A DNA stretch of 39,898 nt from Oscillospiraceae bacterium (GTDB lineage Bacteria; Bacillota; Clostridia; Oscillospirales; UBA929). The first letter of the stretch is position 1; each line of letters begins with the position of its first letter. A model generated the notes under the pieces. The model was not told the origin of the DNA, searched no databases, and was given only the letters and a program-made list of their open reading frames with translations. Positions 18,279 through 25,371 of this stretch are shown one piece after another. The DNA lies in the NCBI GenBank assembly GCA_009777475.1, contig WRLU01000017.1, forward strand, positions 1-39,898, read 5' to 3'. Both the position numbers and the translations under genes were made by a program.

Positions 18279-18842
18279 GTGGAACGTATAACATTTTTAG
18301 AAAGCAGGATGAAATTTGATTTCCCTGATATATACAATCCGTATAAATTTGATGCAGAAGAAAACAATGCCCATTTAAAAAAAGTAGATTTTGTAGTAGA
18401 AACAAAACATGAATTCTTGTTTATAGAGGTGAAAAACTATGATGCCCCTACAATTTCGAGTTCAGAATCTGAAGAAATAACAAATATACCTACGCGAAAG
18501 GAGTACAAAAAAGATAAAGTAAAGCTACTTATGCAAAAGCGTAGTTGCGAAAGAGCTAAACTGCCTTGCATACTATGTACCAAGTTTAAAGATTCCCTGT
18601 TAGGAGAATTAGCAGAAGGCAAAAATTTCACTAAGCCAATCAGATACATTATAGTGCTGAAACATGGTAGTGTTCCATCCCAGAATTTTTTACAAATCGG
18701 AGAATTTGTTAATGACTACTTTCAAAAAGATTTGTATTTTGGTGACAAAAATCTAGAATTCACCCTATACTACATCAATAATCGTTATAAACATATTGAA
18801 GAGCTTAAATCTAACTATGATATTTACATAACTATTGATTAA
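18279..18842 (+). CDS. PD-(D/E)XK nuclease-like protein partnered with the ATPase
   Basis: 187 aa, GTG start right after the ATPase stop, with AAGGAGGGG upstream. Residues 36-54 contain VDFVV ... FLFIEVKNYD: an Asp, a beta-turn and E-x-K, the active-site pattern of restriction-like PD-(D/E)XK nucleases. A helix with Lys/Arg and Gln follows (KVKLLMQKRS), then more beta strands (IRYIIVLKHG). No other known domain. I read it as the effector of a two-gene system in which the ATPase senses or drives and this protein cuts nucleic acid. The stop codon lies inside a degenerate copy of the TPP riboswitch start. Confidence 0.65.
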   Translation: MERITFLESRMKFDFPDIYNPYKFDAEENNAHLKKVDFVVETKHEFLFIEVKNYDAPTISSSESEEITNIPTRKEYKKDKVKLLMQKRSCERAKLPCILCTKFKDSLLGELAEGKNFTKPIRYIIVLKHGSVPSQNFLQIGEFVNDYFQKDLYFGDKNLEFTLYYINNRYKHIEELKSNYDIYITID

Positions 18843-18866
18843 ATCCAGGAGCTTATGTGCAGGCTA
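18838..18866 (+). repeat. Degenerate copy of the 5' part of the TPP riboswitch
   Basis: ATTAAATCC-R-GGAGCTT-R-TGTG-CAGGCT-R-AG also occurs at 20981-21011, at the start of the true riboswitch. The copies differ by three A/G transitions and a 2-nt gap. Here the conserved CTGAGA is CTAAGC and nothing of the rest of the aptamer follows, so it is not functional. Confidence 0.6.
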
Positions 18867-18898
18867 AGCGAATGAATAAAACCGCAACAAAATTTCAG

Positions 18899-18928
18899 TT
18901 GACAGGTAAGCTTGCCGTGTGGTATAAT
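18899..18928 (+). promoter_or_regulatory. Promoter of the LRR surface-protein gene
   Basis: TTGACA (18899-18904), an 18-bp spacer and TATAAT (18923-18928): both hexamers are consensus. The leader of about 80 nt contains a CCTCC/GGAGG hairpin near 18956-18985. Confidence 0.8.
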
Positions 18929-19016
18929 CAGCTTGCAAAGGGGAAAATACCCGCCTCCTTCAGGAGATGACCTCTTTTCCGGAGGATGGCAGGGGTTAAG
19001 GAGAGTGTCTTTTACG

Positions 19017-20921
19017 ATGAAAAAATATGTGAGCATATCCCTTGCACTGGTAATGCTAGTTACCCTGTTGCCCGGCGTGTATTTGTCTGTGCCTGTTTCA
19101 CAGGCAAGCGGTCAGGGCATTATATCTGACCCAGATTTTTACGCCCATGTACTAGCCCAAATTGGTCAAGCTGACGGCTATGTAATCACAGCTGATGACG
19201 TTAAGGACATAGAGTTTCTGAACCTGACCGGCAAGAGCATTGGCAGCCTCGCCGGAATTGAGCATTTCGCCGCCCTTGTGTCCCTCACCTGCCCGGGCAG
19301 CAACCTCACCGAGCTGGATCTGAGCGGCAACCCTGAGCTAATGTACCTCTACGTTCAGCAGAATCTGCTGCAATCTCTTAATATAACCAAAAACCTAAAA
19401 CTGCGAACACTTTTCTGCAACGATAACAAGCTGACATCCCTAGATGTGAGCAAAAACCTGGAGCTGCAGCTTGTTCTATGCCAGTACAATCAGCTTACAA
19501 CACTAGACATAAGCAAGAATATTGCCCTGGCGGGGCTTGCCTGCTATGGCAATAATATGGGGAGTGACCCTGATATAAGCGTTCCGGCGTGGCAGAATTA
19601 TTTCACAGAGGCATCCCGCTCTGATGACCCTTATGCCGATTTTCAGTACTTTTCCTCAACCCCTCCTATTTCAGGCGAGTGCGGTCCGAATTTAACCTGG
19701 GAATTAGATGAAGACACCGGGATGTTAACCATACGGGGTACAGGGAATATGTATAATTTCAGTACCATATACAGTTATTCAACAGTTCCTTGGGAGCAAT
19801 ATAGAACGAGGATGTTAATAAAAGCTGTTACAATACAAAATGGCGTGACCTCGATTGGCGACAATGCTTTCCGTATCCACCGGTCGCTGAGAAGCATAGT
19901 CATCCCTGACAGTGTGACCTCAATTGGTATTGGTGCGTTCCACGGTTGTGCTGAACTGACAAACCTAGTTATCCCAGACAGCGTGACCTCGATTGGTGAC
20001 TATGCTTTTACCCAATATTATAATCCTATCTACGTCAGCAAAGGCTCTTACCCGCATACATACGCCCTGAATAATTTTGTTCCGTTTGTGCTGATTGGCT
20101 GCCCTGAAAATTGCTGCATTGCCAAGGTGACCGAGGACATCATTGTTGAATCTGACAGCGAACCGAAAATCAATCTCAGTAAAGAGACTATAGACCTTGG
20201 CAGCTTTGTTCCTGCCGAGCTTGATACAGGCGATGGCAGGTGGAAACCAATAAAAGATCTGCTGAGTGATGAAAAGTTCCCAAAGCTACTCAAAAAAGAT
20301 TTGATGCTAAAGCTCAAAGACACCGGTGGCACAGTAGTTGAGTTCCCGCAGATCAACAAGCGTTCCCCTCTGCCTAAGTTAGTGATCAATTACGCAATTG
20401 CCGCAGATTTAACCGGTGCTACAGCCGGTGAATGGGTGCTTGCCACAAAAAACAGCGAGATAGTTAAAGAGGGCATACAATTCGGTGTTGCTGGATCAGA
20501 TACCAGAGGTCGTATCTACAAAGGCAAATCAGTAGACGAAAATGGCTGGAGCAGCTTCCTTCCCGGAGAAACAAACGGTGTTTGCGTAGAGCAGATTGAT
20601 CTCGCATATGGAAAAGTATCGAAAAGAGTGTATTTTTACCGTGTTGAACCCAAGAAGGGGAATAACGGCAGTTATACAGCAGGGAGCGTTCAAAAAAAAT
20701 TCAAGGTATTAAGTCTGCAAAAGCCGCCTAAGTACAAACTTAAAGGTCTTCAAATTAAGGTTAAGGCAAATACATATGTCAATGGTACGCTGTACACTGA
20801 AAAAACTCTATTATCTGTAAGTGCCGGGGATATTATTTGGCAGGCGGCAACAGCAAAAAAGCCTGCAAGTGCAAGGCAAATTCCATATCGTATGCTCAAC
20901 TATGCCGATTTTGTACGCTGA
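19017..20921 (+). CDS. Secreted leucine-rich-repeat surface protein
   Basis: 634 aa. Signal peptide at 1-31 (MKKYVSISLALVMLVTLLPG). Residues 65-180 carry internalin-like repeats of the type LxxLxCxxNxLTxLDxSxN (NLTELDLSGN, KLTSLDVSKN, QLTTLDISKN). Residues 220-335 carry BspA-like LRR_5 repeats (VTSIGDNAF, IVIPDSVTSIGIGAF, VTSIGDYAF). A C-terminal beta-rich region of about 280 residues has KPPKYKLKGLQIKV and resembles the end of the protein at 37994. No LPxTG motif or membrane anchor is visible. The start is ATG 19017 behind AAGGAGAG. Likely role: adhesion or binding outside the cell; partner unknown. Confidence 0.8.
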   Translation: MKKYVSISLALVMLVTLLPGVYLSVPVSQASGQGIISDPDFYAHVLAQIGQADGYVITADDVKDIEFLNLTGKSIGSLAGIEHFAALVSLTCPGSNLTELDLSGNPELMYLYVQQNLLQSLNITKNLKLRTLFCNDNKLTSLDVSKNLELQLVLCQYNQLTTLDISKNIALAGLACYGNNMGSDPDISVPAWQNYFTEASRSDDPYADFQYFSSTPPISGECGPNLTWELDEDTGMLTIRGTGNMYNFSTIYSYSTVPWEQYRTRMLIKAVTIQNGVTSIGDNAFRIHRSLRSIVIPDSVTSIGIGAFHGCAELTNLVIPDSVTSIGDYAFTQYYNPIYVSKGSYPHTYALNNFVPFVLIGCPENCCIAKVTEDIIVESDSEPKINLSKETIDLGSFVPAELDTGDGRWKPIKDLLSDEKFPKLLKKDLMLKLKDTGGTVVEFPQINKRSPLPKLVINYAIAADLTGATAGEWVLATKNSEIVKEGIQFGVAGSDTRGRIYKGKSVDENGWSSFLPGETNGVCVEQIDLAYGKVSKRVYFYRVEPKKGNNGSYTAGSVQKKFKVLSLQKPPKYKLKGLQIKVKANTYVNGTLYTEKTLLSVSAGDIIWQAATAKKPASARQIPYRMLNYADFVR

Positions 20922-20984
20922 GCATAACCGAAATTCTGAATAGACCCCCGCCCGCCTTGCGGCTTAAAATACTTAAAAAAATTA

Positions 20985-21068
20985 AATCCGGGAGCTTGTG
21001 TGTACAGGCTGAGAGGGAGCAAAAATGCTCCGACCGCACCTGATTTGGGTAATGCCAACGTAGGGATT
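20985..21068 (+). ncRNA. TPP riboswitch (THI element)
   Basis: All conserved parts are present in order: P1 strand AATCC (20985-20989), GGGAGC, CTGAGAGGG, a variable stem (AGCAAAAATGCT), CCGACC, ACCTGAT, GGGTAATGCCAACGTAGGGA and the closing P1 strand GGATT (21064-21068). It binds thiamine pyrophosphate and should shut off the uptake genes downstream when thiamine is plentiful. Confidence 0.95.
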
Positions 21069-21073
21069 GTTGA

Positions 21074-21103
21074 CACACCCTATGCTCAGGCATGGGGTGT
21101 GTT
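21074..21103 (+). terminator. Hairpin of the riboswitch expression platform
   Basis: ACACACCCTATGC / GCATGGGGTGTGT with loop TCAG, immediately after the aptamer. It is followed by TAGTTTAT and not a clean T-run, so termination is likely but not certain. A second small stem (GGCAG/CTGCC) lies between it and the ribosome site. Confidence 0.6.
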
Positions 21104-21154
21104 AGTTTATGGCAGGTCATTAGAGGCTGCCTTATTGAAAGGAGGTGTTGTTGG

Positions 21155-21460
21155 ATGAAGGAGAAAATCGAATGCAGCGCGGCAATACAGGTTTTGCCGC
21201 AAACAGAGGGAACGCGGGTCATAGAAATTGTGGATAAGATAATCAGCCACATAAAATCCACAGGGCTGAATTACTCCGTAGGCCCATTTGAGACCACGGT
21301 TGAAGGCGGTTTTGACGAGATTATGGATTTAGTAAAAGAATGCCAGTTAATCTGTATACGTCAGGGTGCAAATGAAGTCATGTCATACATAAAAATTGCG
21401 TATGCCCCGGAGTCAGGAGTATGGAGTATTGATGAAAAAATTGAAAAGCATCAAAAATAA
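21155..21460 (+). CDS. Thiamine-binding YkoF/MTH1187-family protein
   Basis: 101 aa, one domain of the thiamine-binding family TIGR00106/DUF77 (YkoF has two such domains). Typical features: an N-terminal strand CSAAIQVLPQT, helix IEIVDKIISHIKSTG, YSVGPFETTVEGGFDEIMDLVKEC. Family members bind the thiamine pyrimidine and often accompany thiamine or HMP transporters. The start is ATG 21155 with AAAGGAGG upstream. It is the first gene under the TPP riboswitch and overlaps the permease gene. Confidence 0.85.
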   Translation: MKEKIECSAAIQVLPQTEGTRVIEIVDKIISHIKSTGLNYSVGPFETTVEGGFDEIMDLVKECQLICIRQGANEVMSYIKIAYAPESGVWSIDEKIEKHQK

Positions 21461-22193
21461 CTGGCAGTCATTGTCTCTAGTCGCCGGGACGGCACTCCTC
21501 TGGCAGCTTATTTCGCTGGCAGGCTTGGCAGACCCTTTTATTTTACCCCCGCCTTCTGCTGTAATAAGTGCCTTCTGCAAAGATTTTCAGTTGATTGCTT
21601 CCCACAGCCTGACCACACTCGTTCAAGCCTTTATAGGTCTGGGCATCAGCATTATCCTTGGTTATGCCGCGGCGATTGGTATGGATAGGTTTTCATGGCT
21701 GCAAAAAGCCCTGTACCCATTGCTTGTTTTAAGCCAAACAGTACCTTATATTGCAATCGCACCGCTTTTAGTTCTCTGGCTAGGGTTTGGCATGACCCCA
21801 AAAATTGTACTTGTATGCCTGATATGCTTTTTCCCCATAGCGGTAAATGTATACGATGGCATACGAGGCATAAGAAAGGAGTATATAGATGAATTCAACG
21901 TTTTAGGAGGAAACTGGTTGGAGAGCTTGATATTCGTCAAGCTGCCGCTGAGCCTGCCCGGGTTCTTCTCGGCAATAAAAATTGCCGGGGCGTACTCCAT
22001 AGTAGGTGCGGTTATTTCTGAATGGATAGGAGGTACAAAAGGCATAGGTGTCTATATGACACGAGTCAGAAAATCTTATGAATTCGACAAAATGTTCGCA
22101 GTAATTCTTCTCATAAGCCTGTTGAGTTTAGGCTTGCTGAGTATTATAAAAATTATAGAAAGAAGGGCAATTAAATATGTTGAGGAAAAATAA
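21432..22193 (+). CDS. ABC transporter permease for a thiamine precursor
   Basis: 253 aa with six hydrophobic segments. The cytoplasmic EAA loop (DEFNVLGGNWLESLIFVKLPLSLPGFFSAIKIA) identifies a BPD-transport permease of the SsuC/ThiX kind. Partners: the lipoprotein at 22177 and a missing ATPase. The start ATG 21432 lies inside the end of the previous gene; there is only a modest ribosome site (GGAG), so translational coupling is likely. The TPP riboswitch assigns it to uptake of thiamine or its pyrimidine precursor. Confidence 0.88.
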   Translation: MKKLKSIKNNWQSLSLVAGTALLWQLISLAGLADPFILPPPSAVISAFCKDFQLIASHSLTTLVQAFIGLGISIILGYAAAIGMDRFSWLQKALYPLLVLSQTVPYIAIAPLLVLWLGFGMTPKIVLVCLICFFPIAVNVYDGIRGIRKEYIDEFNVLGGNWLESLIFVKLPLSLPGFFSAIKIAGAYSIVGAVISEWIGGTKGIGVYMTRVRKSYEFDKMFAVILLISLLSLGLLSIIKIIERRAIKYVEEK

Positions 22194-23184
22194 ATTTATT
22201 TCACTTGCATTAACAGCGGTATTAGCACTAACCTTTGTATTATCAGGGTGCGGAACGCGGGAGGACATGCCACAGGAGCAGCCGCAGGACATTACCGGCC
22301 CACAAGAGGAGCTGCAGGGGGTTACCTTGCTCTTAGACTGGACACCTAATACAAATCACACCGGCATTTATGCCGCTCAGGAGCTGGGGTATTTAAGGGA
22401 GGAAGGAATAAGCCTTGAAATTGTACAGCCGCCTGAAGACGGCACACTCGCTCTTGTTGCGGCAGGAAGTGCGGATTTTGGCATATCGCATCAGGAGGAT
22501 GTGCTGATTGCGGCAAACGCTGACACTCCGCTGCCGGTTACCGCCATAGCAAGCCTTGTTCAGCACAATACAAGCGGAATCCTTTCCCTGAAGGAAGCAG
22601 GAATTTCACGTTTTAAGGATTTGGAGGGCAAGCGCTGCGTAACGTGGAATATTCCGGTTTACGATGAAATCATCAAGGAATGCGTAAGAAATGATGGAGG
22701 CGACCCGGCAAAGATAGAGTTTGTACCCTCCTCAGCCATGGACAACATAAGCGGGCTAAAAAATAAAGAGTACGATGCCGTCTGGGTCTTTGAAGGCTGG
22801 GATAGGGTTATTGCCGACCACTCAGGGCTTGAAACAAACTTTTTTGCCTTCAGGGATATAAATCCTGTATTTGATTACTATACCCCTGTTTTGGTAACGA
22901 ACACAGAGAACCTCGAAAAAGATTTTGTGAAAAAGTTTTTGGGCGCGGTTGCCAAGGGATATGAATACGCCAAGCTTAACCCGCAGGAAGCTGCAGACAT
23001 TTTAAGCAAATTCGCCCCCGAAGCAGATAAAGAGATTATTTCTGCTTCCCAGGAATTTTTAAGCCAGGAGTATTATGACCTGGAGTGGGGCAAAATCGCC
23101 CCTGTCAGATGGAATGCTTTTTTTGAATGGATGAAGGAAAAGGATATCATTCGTACCGATGCGTCAAACTCAGCCCTTGAGTAA
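22177..23184 (+). CDS. ThiY-like substrate-binding lipoprotein (NMT1/THI5 domain)
   Basis: 335 aa. Lipoprotein signal with lipobox LSGC (Cys25), then a linker rich in Pro, Glu and Gln, then an NMT1/THI5-type binding domain: TLLLDWTPNTNHTGIYAAQ, FGISHQEDVL and KNKEYDAVWVFEGWD. Proteins with the LDWTPNTNH motif bind formylamino-pyrimidine or HMP and feed the ThiXYZ transporter. It overlaps the permease gene by 17 bp and ends the operon. Confidence 0.9.
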   Translation: MLRKNKFISLALTAVLALTFVLSGCGTREDMPQEQPQDITGPQEELQGVTLLLDWTPNTNHTGIYAAQELGYLREEGISLEIVQPPEDGTLALVAAGSADFGISHQEDVLIAANADTPLPVTAIASLVQHNTSGILSLKEAGISRFKDLEGKRCVTWNIPVYDEIIKECVRNDGGDPAKIEFVPSSAMDNISGLKNKEYDAVWVFEGWDRVIADHSGLETNFFAFRDINPVFDYYTPVLVTNTENLEKDFVKKFLGAVAKGYEYAKLNPQEAADILSKFAPEADKEIISASQEFLSQEYYDLEWGKIAPVRWNAFFEWMKEKDIIRTDASNSALE

Positions 23185-23196
23185 CCTACTCATCAG

Positions 23197-23242
23197 CAGC
23201 GGCGTTCTGCGATTATGGCAGAACGCCGCTGTAGTTTTTTTT
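23197..23242. terminator. Strong terminator between convergent genes
   Basis: Perfect 14-bp stem CAGCGGCGTTCTGC / GCAGAACGCCGCTG, loop GATTATG, then TAG and eight T on the plus strand. It closes the thiamine operon and may also serve the minus-strand gene that ends at 23251. Confidence 0.92.
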
Positions 23243-23250
23243 ACAATCCT

Positions 23251-24270
23251 TCATCCTTGCGGAGGAGGAGCATAGTGACCGCTTTGCGGAGGTCCTATAG
23301 GGGCATTTCGCATGGTAAGGCTGTCATTGAACTGATTCAACACAACGATGCACACAACAGTCCCCGCGCTTGATACCAAATGAAAAAATGAGGATGTTAT
23401 GATAGATCCGGAAAATGACCCCACAATTGCTGATTGAAACAATTCTCCCAGTCCGCCTGGGAGGTCATATAATATCTCATTCATCGCCTCCGATATAGCT
23501 GAACCTGAGCCAATCATTGCAAGCGAGGACAACGCCGAAAGACCTACGCTTATGTACGTAAATATTGTGAAAATTTTCAGACCGGAAAGCGGCTTCCATA
23601 AATTATGAATAATACCATCACGTATACCGCCGATTGTTTGGAGTGCGGCTTTGGAGTAAATGATGCTGAATGCCACTATCCCTCCGGCAATAAGCAAGGC
23701 TAAAAAACCAGTACCCCACACTGCTCCACCGCCATAATATGAGCTAAACTCCACCGCCCTAGCAAATAAGATCAAAGCAACAATCAAGCAGCCCAAAGCG
23801 GCTAGGCAGTATGCAACTAAGTTTATGATGATGTGAATCTTGAACAGGGTTAAGGCCGTCAATGTTTTTTCAGGTATTCTTGGAGTCTTTGATGCCGCGA
23901 AAACTAACCATAGCCCAGCTACCGGCAACCCTAGAAGTAGCAGCGAAAACATTTCGGAGAAGTTGAAATTCATCAGTAAGGGGAACAGAGTCCCGCCAGA
24001 GAACAGACAAATCCCTACCAAAAACATAACGGAACTTCCGAACCCATGAGCTTTTTCGGCAAAGCTACCCGGCGCGTAGTGGGCTACTGGCGGTCTTTGG
24101 GGGAAGGAGTTGCTTCCTTGCTGGAATTGCCACGGCTGCGGCTGATAGGCAGGCTGGTGCGGCGGAACAGGCTGAGGCGGCTGAATCCCAGGATTATCCG
24201 CCGCACGAGTCCCGCACTGAGAGCAAAATTCCCCATTCTGAACCCCATTTCCGCATTTTGTACAGTACAT
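23251..24270 (-). CDS. Zinc-ribbon membrane protein of unknown function
   Basis: 339 aa. The N-terminus is a double-CxxC zinc ribbon (MYCTKCG ... FCSQCG), then a Pro/Gln-rich linker (30-75), then a membrane domain with about six hydrophobic helices (FLVGICLFSGGTLFPLL, LLLLGLPVAGLWLVF and others). The tail is again rich in Pro and Gly. I start at ATG 24270, behind GAGAGGGG. Such zinc-ribbon plus membrane proteins are common in Clostridia, but none of this kind has a known function that I can assign. It is transcribed divergently from the SARP gene, so the TTCCG repeat array lies upstream of both. Confidence 0.75.
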   Translation of the reverse strand: MYCTKCGNGVQNGEFCSQCGTRAADNPGIQPPQPVPPHQPAYQPQPWQFQQGSNSFPQRPPVAHYAPGSFAEKAHGFGSSVMFLVGICLFSGGTLFPLLMNFNFSEMFSLLLLGLPVAGLWLVFAASKTPRIPEKTLTALTLFKIHIIINLVAYCLAALGCLIVALILFARAVEFSSYYGGGAVWGTGFLALLIAGGIVAFSIIYSKAALQTIGGIRDGIIHNLWKPLSGLKIFTIFTYISVGLSALSSLAMIGSGSAISEAMNEILYDLPGGLGELFQSAIVGSFSGSIITSSFFHLVSSAGTVVCIVVLNQFNDSLTMRNAPIGPPQSGHYAPPPQG

Positions 24271-24404
24271 AAAATACCCCTCTCTTTCTTCGATTTCGCC
24301 CATTCTACCATGGAGGAATATCTTTTGTCAAACCTAAGTTTGAGATTCTCAATTATGAATTTTGTTTTGATGGTATAAAATCTTTCACGCACCTCCTGAT
24401 GAAA

Positions 24405-24459
24405 TTCCGAAAACTTTCCGTTATCCTTCCGATAGCTTTCCCATATCATCTGCTATCAT
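24405..24459 (+). promoter_or_regulatory. SARP-type operator array and promoter of the activator gene
   Basis: Four direct repeats TTCCG, TTCCG, TTCCG, TTCCC start at 24405, 24416, 24427 and 24438, exactly 11 bp apart. The -10 hexamer TATCAT starts at 24454, 16 nt from the start of the last repeat. No -35 consensus is needed in this design, because the activator binds in its place. The array lies upstream of the SARP gene itself and implies autoregulation. Confidence 0.75.
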
Positions 24460-24511
24460 ACACGTGAACACTCGCACTAAACAACCATCGTGCCGGCGGG
24501 GAGGTGATTGC

Positions 24512-25207
24512 GTGAAGATAGCTTTAGATGAAGACGGAGCGATTCGTTTGCCCTCCAATATACTCAAACAGTTTGGTATGCCCACTGACGGTCTGCTTGA
24601 GTGTTCCGCTGAAATAGGTGTTATACATTTGTCTTACCCTAAACCCCGTACAGTCTGCCCTAATGTAACAAGACATAAGACTGGTACTCCTGTCCTGAAC
24701 TGTTTCGGACGCTTTACAATTGAGCAATCCGGAGAATACATACACCTGAATTGCGGCAAGGCGCGTGAGCTTCTTGCCTTATTGCTCGTGGAAAAGGGCC
24801 GCCCGATGCGAAAGGAGCGTGTAGCGGGTATCCTTTGGCCGGAAAACGAAACTGCCCACGCCCTCGACAACCTCTATAAAACGCTCAAACATATCAGGGC
24901 CCTTGATCCCCAACTGCCTTTGGAGACGCGGCGCGGCGAAATACGGCTTGCCTCTGAAAACCTCTTGGCAGATATTATTTTGTTTGAAAATCTATGTGCT
25001 GAAGGCGGCATTGAGAGCCTTGAACGGGCCGCTGCGATGTACGCTGCGCCCTTGCTTGCCGATGAGTATTACTCTTGGACGACGCCCTGGCAGACATATT
25101 ATGATGCCATGTTCATGGAGGCTGCGGGACGTCTTATATCTCATTATAAGGCAGCCGGGCATTCCGCGAGGGAGCGTTATTTTCGTTCCCTCTTAGAAAA
25201 AGTCTGA
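24512..25207 (+). CDS. SARP/BTAD-family activator with AbrB-like N-terminus
   Basis: 231 aa, GTG start after GGGGAGGTGATT. Residues 1-45 resemble an AbrB/MazE swapped-hairpin DNA-binding domain (DEDGAIRLPSNILKQFGM, then LECSAEIGVIHLS). Residues 65-150 form an OmpR-type winged helix (CGKARELLALLL, RKERVAGILWPE, NLYKTLKHIRALDP). Residues 150-231 resemble the bacterial transcriptional activation domain, though short (LADIILFENLCAEGG, AAAMYAAPLLADEYYSW). SARPs bind direct repeats at 11-bp spacing and recruit RNA polymerase. Such arrays stand before this gene and before the operon at 25372. No ATPase or TPR extension is present. Confidence 0.82.
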   Translation: MKIALDEDGAIRLPSNILKQFGMPTDGLLECSAEIGVIHLSYPKPRTVCPNVTRHKTGTPVLNCFGRFTIEQSGEYIHLNCGKARELLALLLVEKGRPMRKERVAGILWPENETAHALDNLYKTLKHIRALDPQLPLETRRGEIRLASENLLADIILFENLCAEGGIESLERAAAMYAAPLLADEYYSWTTPWQTYYDAMFMEAAGRLISHYKAAGHSARERYFRSLLEKV

Positions 25208-25227
25208 CCAAAGACACATCCGGGCAT

Positions 25228-25282
25228 TTCCGAGAAAGTTCCGATTAAATTCCGGTGTATTTCCGGATGCGTATGCTATTTT
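25228..25282 (+). promoter_or_regulatory. SARP-type operator array and promoter of the three-gene operon
   Basis: Four perfect TTCCG repeats start at 25228, 25239, 25250 and 25261, exactly 11 bp apart. The presumed -10, TATTTT, starts at 25277, again 16 nt from the start of the last repeat. Geometry and repeat sequence match the array before the SARP gene, so one regulator very likely controls both. Confidence 0.8.
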
Positions 25283-25371
25283 GTTTATAAGCTTGAATCT
25301 GTGGGCCCTCATCCTGACCGGCAGGGGGGTCGGCCACAGATTCGGGAAAGAAAAAAGGAGGCATGAATATT

